Assembly (NCBI RefSeq): GCF_003946605.1
Contig: NZ_RHOQ01000002.1
Location: forward strand, 186,001 to 250,000
From: Companilactobacillus baiquanensis
GTDB taxonomy: Bacteria > Bacillota > Bacilli > Lactobacillales > Lactobacillaceae
Length of the DNA stretch: 64,000 nt
Direction of reading: 5' to 3'
Numbering within the stretch: the stretch's first letter is position 1; every line of letters starts with the position of its first letter. Below the pieces are notes generated by a model. The model was given only the letters and a program-made list of their open reading frames with translations, ran no database searches and had not been told where the DNA came from. Positions 53,487-62,036 of this stretch are shown one piece after another. A program made the position numbers and the translations under genes.

Positions 53487-55403
53487 ATGGAAAAATTATT
53501 CACAACCAGTAATGAAATTAAATCTGAAATTATTAATCTTTCGGCGATTTTGAACTTACCAAAAGGGACTGAGGCCTTTGTAAGCGATATTCACGGTGAA
53601 TATGATGAATTTGCCCATATTTTGAGAAACGGTTCTGGAAATACTCGTCAAAAAATTTCCGAATTGTTCACTGGTCGACTTACGGCCGAGAGCCAAAAGA
53701 AATTGGCTTTCTTAATTTATTATCCTTCAGAAATTGTAAAGCAAACTAAAGAACAAATGCCTGACCAGGCTAGTTTGTCCCAATGGTATGTTGATACGTT
53801 CAATGAACTGATTGAGATGCTTCGTTACACATCAAGTAAATATACACGTTCAAAAGTTAGAAAAGCCATCAAAGACGATTTTGTCTATATAACAGAGGAA
53901 TTGTTATATGCTGATGCAAACGACAATGCTAAATACAAATATTACTATGAAGTAATGGAAAGTATTATTCGTCTAGGGATGGCGGATTCTTTTATTATTT
54001 CAACTTGCCATACTATTCAAAGATTAGTGGTCGATCATCTGCACATTATTGGTGATGTTTATGATCGTGGTCCACACCCAGATTATATCATCGATCATTT
54101 GATGAAACGCTGGGGAAGCTTGGACTTTCAATGGGGGAATCACGACATCCTTTGGATCGGTAGTGCGGCAGGATCTAAACTCTGTATGGCAAATTTGATA
54201 AGGATCAGTGCACGTTACAATAATCTGCGTCTATTGACTAATTATGGAATTGGTTTAAGTGATCTCCGTGAATTTGCGGAAAAAAATTATAAACCGCTAG
54301 ATTCTTTCAAACCTAAATCAGATACCGGTGCCAAAATACCAGATGATGATGCCTGCTATGATAATTGTGTTCAACAAGCAATTGCCATTATGCAATTCAA
54401 ACTAGAAGGTCAAGCAATTACACGTAATCCAGACTTTCAAATGTCAGAAAGAATGTTGTTGGATAAATTAAGTAAAGATAGAAAGACGATTGAGATCGAT
54501 GGTAAAACATATCCAGTTGTTGATGGCTGCTTCCAGTTAGTTGATCCAGATGATCCTTATAAATTAACTGACGAAGAAGAAAAAATTCTGATAGATTTAT
54601 CACAACAATTTATTGATGCACCAAAATTACGTTACCATATGGCATACATGATGAATAATGGCTCAATGTATCTGAAATATAATGGTAATTTATTACTTCA
54701 CGGCTGTGTACCAGTTGATGAAGACGGGAAAATGCTAAGCTGGACTGTTGGTGGTAAAGAATATGCTGGCAAGAGCTTATTTGATTTCTTTGAAAAAATT
54801 CTCAAAAGTGGCTTCCAAAAACCAAGTTTAGTGGATTGTAAAACCTCAGATATTATCTGGTATCTTTGGACTGGTAAAATGTCGCCATTATTTGGTAAAT
54901 TGGCAATGACAACTTTTGAAAGATACTTTATTGAAGATACCGAAACTCACCATGAAATTAAAAATCCATACTATTCTTTGAGAAAAGAAGAGTGGTTTGC
55001 TGATGAGTTATTAAAAGAATTTGGTTTAGATCCTGAAAATGGTCATATTATCAACGGTCATACTCCAGTCAAATTGGGCCATTCACCGATCATGGCAAAT
55101 AGGAAAATTTTTGTCATCGATGGCGGGATGTCAAAACCATATCACAAGACTACGGGAATCGGTGGTTATACGTTGTTGTCCAATTCCTACGGCTTCCAGT
55201 TGGTAACCCATGAACCTTTCACAACTCGTAAAAAAGCAATTGCCGATATGACTGATGTTGTTTCTACTAAACGTGTTATCGAGCAATCTGTTAAACGGAC
55301 AACTGTTGGCGATACTGATATTGGTACTAGTTTGAAGAAACAGATTCAGAACTTAACTGCTCGACTAGAAGCAATTGATAATAAACGAACAATCAAAGCT
55401 TAG
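53487..55403 (+). CDS. fbp: Fructose-1,6-bisphosphatase class III
   Basis: 638 residues from ATG 53487. The ribosome site (AAAGAGG) is about 13 bases upstream, a little far; the longer frame to 53388 adds unlike sequence. Metallophosphatase motifs are FVSDIHGEYDEF, GDVYDRGPHPD, WGNHDILW and, late, NGHTPVKLG. This is the Firmicutes-type Fbp that returns fructose-1,6-bisphosphate to fructose-6-phosphate in gluconeogenesis, near the family length of 640-670. Single gene with no close partner. Confidence 0.93.
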   Translation: MEKLFTTSNEIKSEIINLSAILNLPKGTEAFVSDIHGEYDEFAHILRNGSGNTRQKISELFTGRLTAESQKKLAFLIYYPSEIVKQTKEQMPDQASLSQWYVDTFNELIEMLRYTSSKYTRSKVRKAIKDDFVYITEELLYADANDNAKYKYYYEVMESIIRLGMADSFIISTCHTIQRLVVDHLHIIGDVYDRGPHPDYIIDHLMKRWGSLDFQWGNHDILWIGSAAGSKLCMANLIRISARYNNLRLLTNYGIGLSDLREFAEKNYKPLDSFKPKSDTGAKIPDDDACYDNCVQQAIAIMQFKLEGQAITRNPDFQMSERMLLDKLSKDRKTIEIDGKTYPVVDGCFQLVDPDDPYKLTDEEEKILIDLSQQFIDAPKLRYHMAYMMNNGSMYLKYNGNLLLHGCVPVDEDGKMLSWTVGGKEYAGKSLFDFFEKILKSGFQKPSLVDCKTSDIIWYLWTGKMSPLFGKLAMTTFERYFIEDTETHHEIKNPYYSLRKEEWFADELLKEFGLDPENGHIINGHTPVKLGHSPIMANRKIFVIDGGMSKPYHKTTGIGGYTLLSNSYGFQLVTHEPFTTRKKAIADMTDVVSTKRVIEQSVKRTTVGDTDIGTSLKKQIQNLTARLEAIDNKRTIKA

Positions 55404-55527
55404 ACAAATAATCGATTTCTGATTTAAAGCTTTTTTTAGACTATATTTTTAATGAAAAACTTCACAAATTTCCTTTACTTAGAGATTTAGAATCCTATAC
55501 TGGTGTTGTAAGGGAGGCGGAACAATA

Positions 55528-56955
55528 ATGATGAAGAAGAGTTCCGATTGTACAGAAATATTAGTAGGAAAAGGAGCAACGATGGATGGTTCCACGATTG
55601 TAGCCCGTAACCAAGATGGTTATGGTCCAATCAATCCAATTAAATACATCGTTCATGAAGCAAAGGATCAAAAGAATGCTTCGTTTAAGTCAGTTGTAAC
55701 TGGTGTCAGTGTACCTTTGCCAGATCACGCATATCACTATACTTGTACCCCACAAGCTGATCAAAGTGACGGTCAATGGGAAGAATCAGGTATCAATGAA
55801 TTTAATGTTGGTATGAGTGCAACTGAAACTACTGCTACAAATGCTCGTGTTTTAGGATACGATCCATTAGTTCATGATGGTGTCGATGAAGAAGCTATGG
55901 TTTCACTAGTTTTGCCATATATTAAGACTGCTAAAGAGGGTGTTGAAAGACTTGGTGCTCTCATTGAAAAATATGGTACCGGTGAAAGCAACAGTATCGC
56001 CTTTAATGATAATGACGATGTCTGGTTATTAGAAATAGTTGGTGGACACCACTGGGCAGCAATGCGTTTGCCAGAAGATACTTATGCTATCGTTCCTAAT
56101 CAAACTTTGATTCAAGAAATCGATCCAAGTGACAAAGATAATTTCTTAGTGGCAACTGATTTAGTAGAATTTGTTGAAAAATATCACTTGAATCCAACTC
56201 CTGGTAAGTTTAATTTCCGTGAGATCTTTGGAACTCATGGCGAAGACGATGCCTACTACAATACGCCACGTACTTGGTATGGACAAAAGTTATTCAATCC
56301 GGAAATCATTGATCAAAAACCAACTGATCAAGATATGCCGTTAACTCGTAAGCCAGCCAAGAAACTAGCTATTGAAGACGTACAAAAATTCCTATCATCA
56401 CATTATAATGGCACACCATATGATCCATTTGGTACTTATGCTTCAGGTACAGCTGATGAACAAAGAAAATATCGTTCAATCGCTATGGATCGTAATCAAA
56501 TATCATCTATTTTACAAATTAGAAATGGTGTTCCAGCAGAATATGCTGCTGTTCAATGGATAGCAATGGGCTTCTTTGCCTATGCACCATACGTGCCATT
56601 CTATACAAATGCTAATGACACTCCAGAAGACTATAAGAATACGCAACAAGAAGTTGATGTTCATAATGTTTACTGGTTGAACAAGACTTTGTCAGTATTG
56701 ATCGAGCCTCATTTCCACGAATACGTTGAAGCAATCAATGCCTTTAGAAATGGTTGTCAATCATATGCTCGTTCAAGAATTGCTGCAACAGATGCTTTAG
56801 TCGAAGGTAAAAAGGATATTACAGATACTTTGACAAAGAACAACATTGAAACAGCTAATGAAATTTCCAAGAGAACTTATAAGTTATTTGATGAGTTAGT
56901 AAAACATGGATTACTCTTATCAAAGACAACTTGGGAAAAGGGTCAAAACTTATAA
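55528..56955 (+). CDS. pepD: C69-family dipeptidase, copy 2
   Basis: 475 residues, ATG behind GGGAGGCGG. The nucleophile Cys is in SDCTEILVGKGATMDGSTIV (about residue 8), followed by ARNQDGYG. Overall layout equals copy 1 at 47254 (APYVPFYTN and YRPIGLNR/YRSIAMDR segments), but identity is moderate, so the two likely differ in dipeptide preference. The family 1 element at 56972 forms its 3' end and probably also terminates the transcript. Confidence 0.9.
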   Translation: MMKKSSDCTEILVGKGATMDGSTIVARNQDGYGPINPIKYIVHEAKDQKNASFKSVVTGVSVPLPDHAYHYTCTPQADQSDGQWEESGINEFNVGMSATETTATNARVLGYDPLVHDGVDEEAMVSLVLPYIKTAKEGVERLGALIEKYGTGESNSIAFNDNDDVWLLEIVGGHHWAAMRLPEDTYAIVPNQTLIQEIDPSDKDNFLVATDLVEFVEKYHLNPTPGKFNFREIFGTHGEDDAYYNTPRTWYGQKLFNPEIIDQKPTDQDMPLTRKPAKKLAIEDVQKFLSSHYNGTPYDPFGTYASGTADEQRKYRSIAMDRNQISSILQIRNGVPAEYAAVQWIAMGFFAYAPYVPFYTNANDTPEDYKNTQQEVDVHNVYWLNKTLSVLIEPHFHEYVEAINAFRNGCQSYARSRIAATDALVEGKKDITDTLTKNNIETANEISKRTYKLFDELVKHGLLLSKTTWEKGQNL

Positions 56956-56971
56956 AGCTTGTTATCTCCAA

Positions 56972-57130
56972 TCAAAAATGAAAATAAGCCTGCAATGAGG
57001 ACCGAGTTGATCCAAGGTATCAACTCTCGATTTTAAGCTTCGCAAGGTTCACGAATCTTAAAATACGTCCAGTGGAGTAAGCGATAAATCGCTAACACCA
57101 CTATCACTGCGGGCTTATTTTTATTTTTGA
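56972..57130 (+). repeat. Family 1 four-armed structured element, copy 3
   Basis: Outer stem TCAAAAAT.AAAATAAGCC.GCA / TGC.GGCTTATTTTTATTTTTGA. Core GGACC; arm 1 GAGTTGAT/ATCAACTC; TCG; arm 2 ATTTTAAG-c-TTCG/CGAA-t-CTTAAAAT; ACGTCC; arm 3 GTGG..AGCGAT/ATCGCT..CCAC. Starts 16 bp after the pepD stop in the same orientation. The outer 3' arm is T-rich, so this copy can double as terminator. Confidence 0.78.
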
Positions 57131-57156
57131 TTTCCGATTATTTTATTAAAAAAATA

Positions 57157-57207
57157 TAAAAGGTATCTGCTAGAAACTTCTATAGTTTTCTAGTAGATAC
57201 CCTTTTT
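57157..57207 (-). terminator. Terminator of uraA
   Basis: Long stem AAAAGGTATCT..CTAGAAA / TTTCTAG..AGATACCCTTTT directly after the uraA stop, T-rich on the minus strand. Confidence 0.85.
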
Positions 57208-57210
57208 AAA

Positions 57211-58497
57211 TTATTGTTCTGATAAAGCTCGTTTAGGAAGTAATAGGTTTAATACGATACCAACGATCGTAGCAACTCCGATACCTGTAAATTGGAAAGT
57301 TCCGATCTTCAAGTAGGCATTACCGATACCGATAACCAAGATGGCAGAAGCAATCATCAGGTTATGTTTTTTATTGAAGTCAACTTTGTTATCAACTAGG
57401 ATTCTTAAACCACTAGATGCAATAACACCGAATAGAACAAAACTGATACCGCCAATTACTGGTCCGGGGATCGTTTGGATCAAGGCACTTAGCTTGCCGA
57501 CGAATCCAAACAAAGCAGCGAAGACAGCGGCACCAACGATAACGTAAACACTAAAAATTTTATTAACGGCCATAACACCGATATTTTCACCATATGATGT
57601 GATAGGTGGACCACCGACTAAACCGGCAAAAATTGAAGCTGTACCATCACCAGCAAGTGTACGATGTAGTCCAGGATTTTTGAAGAAGTTTCTATGAGTC
57701 AGTTCGTCTAGGACCATGATATGACCTAAATGTTCAGCCATAGTAACAAAGGCGATCGGCGCGAAACTCAATATCGCATCCCAGTAAATTTTTTTAGGAG
57801 TATAACTGATAAATGGAAATTCAAAGTTTGGTAATTGGAACCAAGGTGTTGAAATAACTTTAGAAAAATCGACGATTCCAAAAGCAACAGAGATAACATA
57901 CCCGCAAACAATACCAAGCAGGATCGCAATGTTACTCCAGAATCCTTTGAAATACATATTGAATAAGACTGTTAAGAATAAAGTGATCATCGCAATGATA
58001 AAATATTTAAGATCATAATGTCCATTGTTCATCATGGCATTGTCAGCAGCATTTCCAGCAACTGATAATCCGATAACAATGATGATAGGACCAACCACGA
58101 TTGGAGGGAGTGCTTTGTCGATCCAATCTGAACCAATAAAGGCAATTAATAATGCGACTATTAAGTAAACAAGTCCAACTGCGATAGTACCTTGTGCAAC
58201 TCCGGCATACCCAGCCGTTTTCATTAAAGCAATACTTGGAACGATGAAGGAAAAACTGGAACTCATATAGGCAGGAATTCTACCTTTAGTAATTAAGATA
58301 TGAAGAATCGTACCAATACCTGAACTGAATAATGCGATACCAGGATCTAGTCCGATCAACAGCGGTACTAAGACCGTAGCACCAAACATTGAGAATAAGT
58401 GCTGTAATGATAATAACCACCAACTGCCTAAAGGTGGACGCTCATATAAATCAATGACCGCGTCAGGATTCCGGTAGTGCTTGTCGTTTGTATCCAA
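57211..58497 (-). CDS. uraA: Uracil permease (UraA/PyrP)
   Basis: 428 residues. A TTG start at 58497 follows GGGGG. NCS2 features are SLQHLFSMFGATVLVPLLIG, AYMSSSFSFIVPSIALM, VGPIIIVIGLSVAG and a late GGPPITSYGENIGVMA with the conserved Glu, matching uracil:proton symporters. Twelve to fourteen membrane segments. The leader has a PyrR-type attenuator, so expression should fall when UMP is high, as is standard for pyrimidine salvage genes. Confidence 0.92.
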   Translation of the reverse strand: MDTNDKHYRNPDAVIDLYERPPLGSWWLLSLQHLFSMFGATVLVPLLIGLDPGIALFSSGIGTILHILITKGRIPAYMSSSFSFIVPSIALMKTAGYAGVAQGTIAVGLVYLIVALLIAFIGSDWIDKALPPIVVGPIIIVIGLSVAGNAADNAMMNNGHYDLKYFIIAMITLFLTVLFNMYFKGFWSNIAILLGIVCGYVISVAFGIVDFSKVISTPWFQLPNFEFPFISYTPKKIYWDAILSFAPIAFVTMAEHLGHIMVLDELTHRNFFKNPGLHRTLAGDGTASIFAGLVGGPPITSYGENIGVMAVNKIFSVYVIVGAAVFAALFGFVGKLSALIQTIPGPVIGGISFVLFGVIASSGLRILVDNKVDFNKKHNLMIASAILVIGIGNAYLKIGTFQFTGIGVATIVGIVLNLLLPKRALSEQ

Positions 58498-58508
58498 AAT
58501 AATATCCC

Positions 58509-58699
58509 CCTGTTATTCCTTTTTATTCCACTCTCTATTGAAACGAGCTTCAAAAGCTGATCGGCTTGCTCCGCTCTCTATCAAAACGAGCTACACAAGC
58601 CAACTTTCTGTGCTTGCTACGGATAATGACTATGGCAAAGACAGCCATAATCACTATCCTAGGCAATGCTCAAAAGCTGATCGGCTTGTTCCGCTCTCT
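58509..58699 (-). repeat. Repeated hairpin tract in the uraA leader
   Basis: Between the attenuator and the start codon lie two copies of a unit with AAAGCTGATCGGCTTG and CCGCTCTCTA (58552-58584 and 58672-58700) and two copies of CTCTCTAT.RAAACGAGCT. Between them is a hairpin ATAATGACTATGGC / GCCATAATCACTAT. The tract adds about 190 nt of structured leader. No coding potential. Confidence 0.55.
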
Positions 58700-58795
58700 A
58701 AAAAAAAAGCCCTCTATCCCGTGTGTGTACAAACGAAATAAAAGACATAAGTGAACCTTTTTAGCCTCACGGGACCAAAGTTAAAGGACTGTTTA
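58700..58795 (-). promoter_or_regulatory. PyrR-dependent attenuator of uraA
   Basis: On the minus strand the leader reads CAGTCCTTTAACTTTGGTCC followed by CGTGAGGCTAAAAAGG, matching the PyrR binding-loop consensus (AGUCC.G.GAGGCU...AAGG). Downstream CACGGGAT and AGAGGGC can pair with GTCCCGTG and GTCCTTT, followed by a T run at 58708-58700, giving a terminator. UMP-bound PyrR should favour termination. Confidence 0.72.
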
Positions 58796-58895
58796 ATTTT
58801 CTTAACTATAATAAAGTTGAAAACTAATGTCAATAATGGAATACTAAAAAAGTAACGATAAAGCGTTAACAAATAGTTAGGAGTATATACTTTTT

Positions 58896-59504
58896 ATGGT
58901 TGAATTATATGTTGTAAGGCATGGAGAGACTGACTCCAATTCTCAAAAAAGGCTTAATGGTGGATTGACTAATTTGCCTTTAAATGATGTTGGTATTGAA
59001 CAGGCTAAAAATTTATCGAAAGAAATTAATATTGATGATTTTGATGAAATATACACTAGTCCTTTAACTAGAGCTAAACAAACTGCGGAAATTTTGAATC
59101 ATGGTGTTCATGAACTTAAAGTTGATGAACGTTTGATCGAAGCTCGATATGGTAAGTGGGATGGTGCTAGTGAGGCTAAACTTATTTCAGAGTATCCTGA
59201 AGTTTTTGATGAGAATGATTTTTTGTTTCCTGAGTACAAGAAGTATGTTGACGATGGTGAGGATTATGAGGACGTTTACAAGCGTGTTGATGACTTTATC
59301 ACAGAGATGTCAAAGAAGGGCGACAAGAAGATAATGGCTGTCTGCCACGGTTTTATTAGTCGTTCTTTCTTAAAGGTTATTACTGATGCTAAAAATATTT
59401 CTGCAATCGTTCAGCCTGGGAATGCCGGGGTGTCAAAATATCGACTTACTGAATCTGGGACGAGATTTTTGACATATTACGGTCGTCAAACAGATATAGA
59501 TTAG
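58896..59504 (+). CDS. Histidine phosphatase family protein
   Basis: 202 residues, ATG behind AGGAG. The RHG motif is at the N-terminus (LYVVRHGETDSN, nucleophile His about residue 9), with the second His in MAVCHGFISR (about 149) and conserved Arg in YTSPLTRAKQTAEIL. Belongs to the phosphoglycerate mutase-like superfamily, as phosphatase rather than mutase judging by length. The physiological substrate is unknown. Stops 9 nt before the MenG gene, so the two are probably co-transcribed. Confidence 0.85.
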   Translation: MVELYVVRHGETDSNSQKRLNGGLTNLPLNDVGIEQAKNLSKEINIDDFDEIYTSPLTRAKQTAEILNHGVHELKVDERLIEARYGKWDGASEAKLISEYPEVFDENDFLFPEYKKYVDDGEDYEDVYKRVDDFITEMSKKGDKKIMAVCHGFISRSFLKVITDAKNISAIVQPGNAGVSKYRLTESGTRFLTYYGRQTDID

Positions 59505-59513
59505 AGGACAATA

Positions 59514-60224
59514 ATGGGATTAACTAATAAAGTTCCAGAAAAAGATGTTGAGAATACTTTTAACTCAATTGCTGGTAATTACGATAAACTAAATTCAATT
59601 ATGAGTTTGGGAACGCATAAACAATGGCGTACTAAGGCTACTGATATGATCAACAATCATCCAAGAAGGATTTTGGATCTTTGTTGCGGAACGGCTGACT
59701 GGACGATTTTACTAGGCAATAGATTTCCTAATAGTAAGGTTTCTGGTATAGATTTTAGTCAGGAAATGCTAAAGATCGGACAAGCTAAGGTTGCTAAATC
59801 AAGATTGGAAAACGTTGAATTATTGGCAGGGGATGCTATGAATTTGAATTTTCCCGATCAAACTTTTGATGTGGTTACGATTGGCTTTGGATTACGCAAT
59901 GTTCCTGATGCTAATAAGGTATTAGATGAGATTTATCGGGTTTTAAAACCAGGTGGAGAAATAGTTTGTTTAGAGGCCTTTAAAGTCGAAACTCCTGTTA
60001 TCCGTCTGGGTTGGAAAATTTATTTTGATAAGATCATGCCGATGATGGGAAAAGTATTTGCTTCTAGCAAAAATGAATATCAGTATTTAGATGATTCGGT
60101 TAACAAATTTGTCAGCATTTCACAATTGGTTTCAATGTATCGCGATGCTGGTTTTATTAATATTCGGGTTGAAAATTTGATGTTGAAGTCGGCTGCTATT
60201 CATTTTGGACAGAAAGAAAAATAA
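59514..60224 (+). CDS. menG: Demethylmenaquinone methyltransferase (MenG/UbiE)
   Basis: 236 residues, ATG behind GAGG. UbiE signatures are VENTFNSIAGNYDKLNSIMS at the start, LDLCCGTADW as SAM-binding motif I (about residues 55-64), GDAMNLNFPD, and FGLRNVPDANKVLDEIYRVL. It methylates demethylmenaquinone to menaquinone. No other men genes lie in the window, so quinone may be completed from precursors. Its proximity to ApbE-like genes recalls flavin-based electron transfer in lactobacilli, although those copies look inactive. Confidence 0.9.
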   Translation: MGLTNKVPEKDVENTFNSIAGNYDKLNSIMSLGTHKQWRTKATDMINNHPRRILDLCCGTADWTILLGNRFPNSKVSGIDFSQEMLKIGQAKVAKSRLENVELLAGDAMNLNFPDQTFDVVTIGFGLRNVPDANKVLDEIYRVLKPGGEIVCLEAFKVETPVIRLGWKIYFDKIMPMMGKVFASSKNEYQYLDDSVNKFVSISQLVSMYRDAGFINIRVENLMLKSAAIHFGQKEK

Positions 60225-60247
60225 CGAATTTTGGGCTTAGAATGCCG

Positions 60248-60421
60248 CCAATGAGTTCAAAAAAATGGCTGCTGTGGGACCGCTTGGAGCTGTGATCTCC
60301 AAGCTCGAATTTTAACTTCGCAAAGTTCGCGAATTTAAAATTCGTCCGTGTTTGTAAGGGCGAGAAAGTTCACTCGCCCTAACGAACACTTTCACGGCTG
60401 CCATTTTTTTGAACTCATTGG
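60248..60421 (+). repeat. Family 1 four-armed structured element, copy 4
   Basis: Perfect 22-bp outer stem, CCAATGAGTTC then AAAAAAATGGC, pairing with GCCATTTTTTT then GAACTCATTGG. Core GGGACC; arm 1 GCTTGGAG/CTCCAAGC (60282-60304); TCG; arm 2 AATTTTAA-c-TTCGC/GCGAA-t-TTAAAATT (60308-60342); CGTCC; arm 3 GTGTT..AGGGCGA/TCGCCCT..AACAC. It begins 24 bp after the menG stop in its orientation. Confidence 0.8.
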
Positions 60422-60449
60422 CTAAGTTGGTAATTATATTTTTAATTAG

Positions 60450-60495
60450 AAATAGAGTTAATATCCTATGAAAGGTGTTAACTCTATTATTTTTA
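60450..60495. terminator. Bidirectional terminator between menG and MFS
   Basis: Stem AATAGAGTTAA/TTAACTCTATT with a 17-base inner region and T/A-rich flanks on both strands. Confidence 0.65.
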
Positions 60496-60520
60496 TAGAT
60501 ATTAAAAATAATCTTTTTCT

Positions 60521-61939
60521 TTAATTTTTACTGATATGATGACTTAAAAACCAAGCTGGAATTACTGCTAAAACGGTCATGATTACTGTTACTACAAAAG
60601 CTCCTTGGTAGGCTGAATTTAAATGGGCTGGTGTTAAGATTTCACCATTTAATTGTGTTTGAATCCAAGTTGCCAATAGGGCGGTCCCAAAGGCTCCACC
60701 TATATTTTGCATCATACGTGAGGCGGTTGTGGCTTCTGAAATTAGTTCTGTGGGTAAACCGGTATAGGCATCTGACATAACTGGAATGGTCATACCACCT
60801 TGAGCAATACCGCGAATGAATAGTGTTATTAAGATCGCCCAATCGCTAGTTTGTGCATTAAAGAAGGCAAATGGCAATGTTCCGATAACTGCAATAATAA
60901 TAGATCCTAAAACGACCCATCTTGCACCTATCTGATCAGTTAATTTACCTATCTGGCTGCGGGCAATCAGTAATCCTAATCCTTGAGAAATTAAATAAAT
61001 ACCGGACATTATAACGGTCAATCCTCGGATATTCTGCAAATATAGTGGCAGAATAAACATTGCTCCGTTGACGGTCAATCCAGATAGTAGTAACAGAATA
61101 CTGGAAGCTGTGAAACTAGGAAATTTAAAAAGTTTTAGGCTAACAAGAGCTTTTTTAGGAAAAATTTTGGCATATATTACATAACTTATCAAAAGAACAA
61201 TTCCTAAAATAATTGGTCCTAAGACATTTAAATGGGTGAATTTACCGTTGGTGCTTAGTCTTGTTATACCAAGGATCAATGAAGTAAATGCTCCACCTAG
61301 AAAAATAATACTTGCCCAGTCAAAATTACGTTTAGCAACGTTAGGATCGAACTTTGGCATCATAAAGAATATTAAAATAATCGATGCTAAAGCAATTGGG
61401 ATATTTATATAAAAGATCCAGTGCCAATTTAAAGTTTTGATGATGAATCCACCAAAGGTAGGTCCTAAAATTGGTGCTAGTACGGCGGGCAGACCGATAA
61501 TTGCCATAATGCTTCCTAATCCTTGACTGCCAGCATCACGAACAACCAAAGTTGAAATAATAGAGATAATTATTCCGGCACCGGTTCCTTGGATAACACG
61601 GCCAATGATTAAAATACCGATCGAATTTGAAATTCCAGATATGATCGAGCCAATCAAAAATACTGACAGAGCGATAAGATAAATTTTTTTACCACTGAAA
61701 TGATCGACTGCCCAACCGGCAATCGGGACTACGATACCAAGTGCTAGAATATAGCTAGTTGTGATCCACTGAACTAGATTTACAGAACTGTGAAGATCTT
61801 TCATAATTGTATTAATAGCAACATTCGTCATGGTAGTATCAAGCATTGGTGCGAGGGCACCTAATACAAGGATGATGGCGGTTTTGATTATGGAAGAACG
61901 GCTTCTATCATTGTTTTTTGTTTTATCAGTTAATTGCAT
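60521..61939 (-). CDS. DHA2-family MFS multidrug efflux transporter
   Basis: 472 residues from ATG 61939. The frame can be read from a GTG at 61948, but that GTG is inside the AGGTG ribosome site. Fourteen hydrophobic segments. Motifs are MLDTTMTNVAINTIMKDL, QWITTSYILALGIVVPIAGW and GRVIQGTGAGIIISIISTLV (antiporter motif C). Drug export is expected. It is divergent from a TetR regulator, with shared operators between them, the standard arrangement for inducible efflux. Confidence 0.88.
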   Translation of the reverse strand: MQLTDKTKNNDRSRSSIIKTAIILVLGALAPMLDTTMTNVAINTIMKDLHSSVNLVQWITTSYILALGIVVPIAGWAVDHFSGKKIYLIALSVFLIGSIISGISNSIGILIIGRVIQGTGAGIIISIISTLVVRDAGSQGLGSIMAIIGLPAVLAPILGPTFGGFIIKTLNWHWIFYINIPIALASIILIFFMMPKFDPNVAKRNFDWASIIFLGGAFTSLILGITRLSTNGKFTHLNVLGPIILGIVLLISYVIYAKIFPKKALVSLKLFKFPSFTASSILLLLSGLTVNGAMFILPLYLQNIRGLTVIMSGIYLISQGLGLLIARSQIGKLTDQIGARWVVLGSIIIAVIGTLPFAFFNAQTSDWAILITLFIRGIAQGGMTIPVMSDAYTGLPTELISEATTASRMMQNIGGAFGTALLATWIQTQLNGEILTPAHLNSAYQGAFVVTVIMTVLAVIPAWFLSHHISKN

Positions 61940-61960
61940 AAAAAACACCTCGAAATTTAA

Positions 61961-62010
61961 TAAGATACTATAGTTTCTTAATGTCTAAAATAGTATACCG
62001 TAGTATCTTA
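61961..62010. promoter_or_regulatory. Two TetR-type operators between the MFS and regulator genes
   Basis: Operator 1, TAAGATACTATAGTTTCTTA (61961-61980), is palindromic apart from two positions. Operator 2, TAGTATACCGTAGTATCTTA (61991-62010), shares the TAAGATACTA half-site on the opposite strand. Their centres are 30 bp apart, about three helical turns. Likely bound by the adjacent TetR protein. Confidence 0.75.
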
Positions 62011-62036
62011 AAATGCAAGGAATGGAGTGACTAAAA

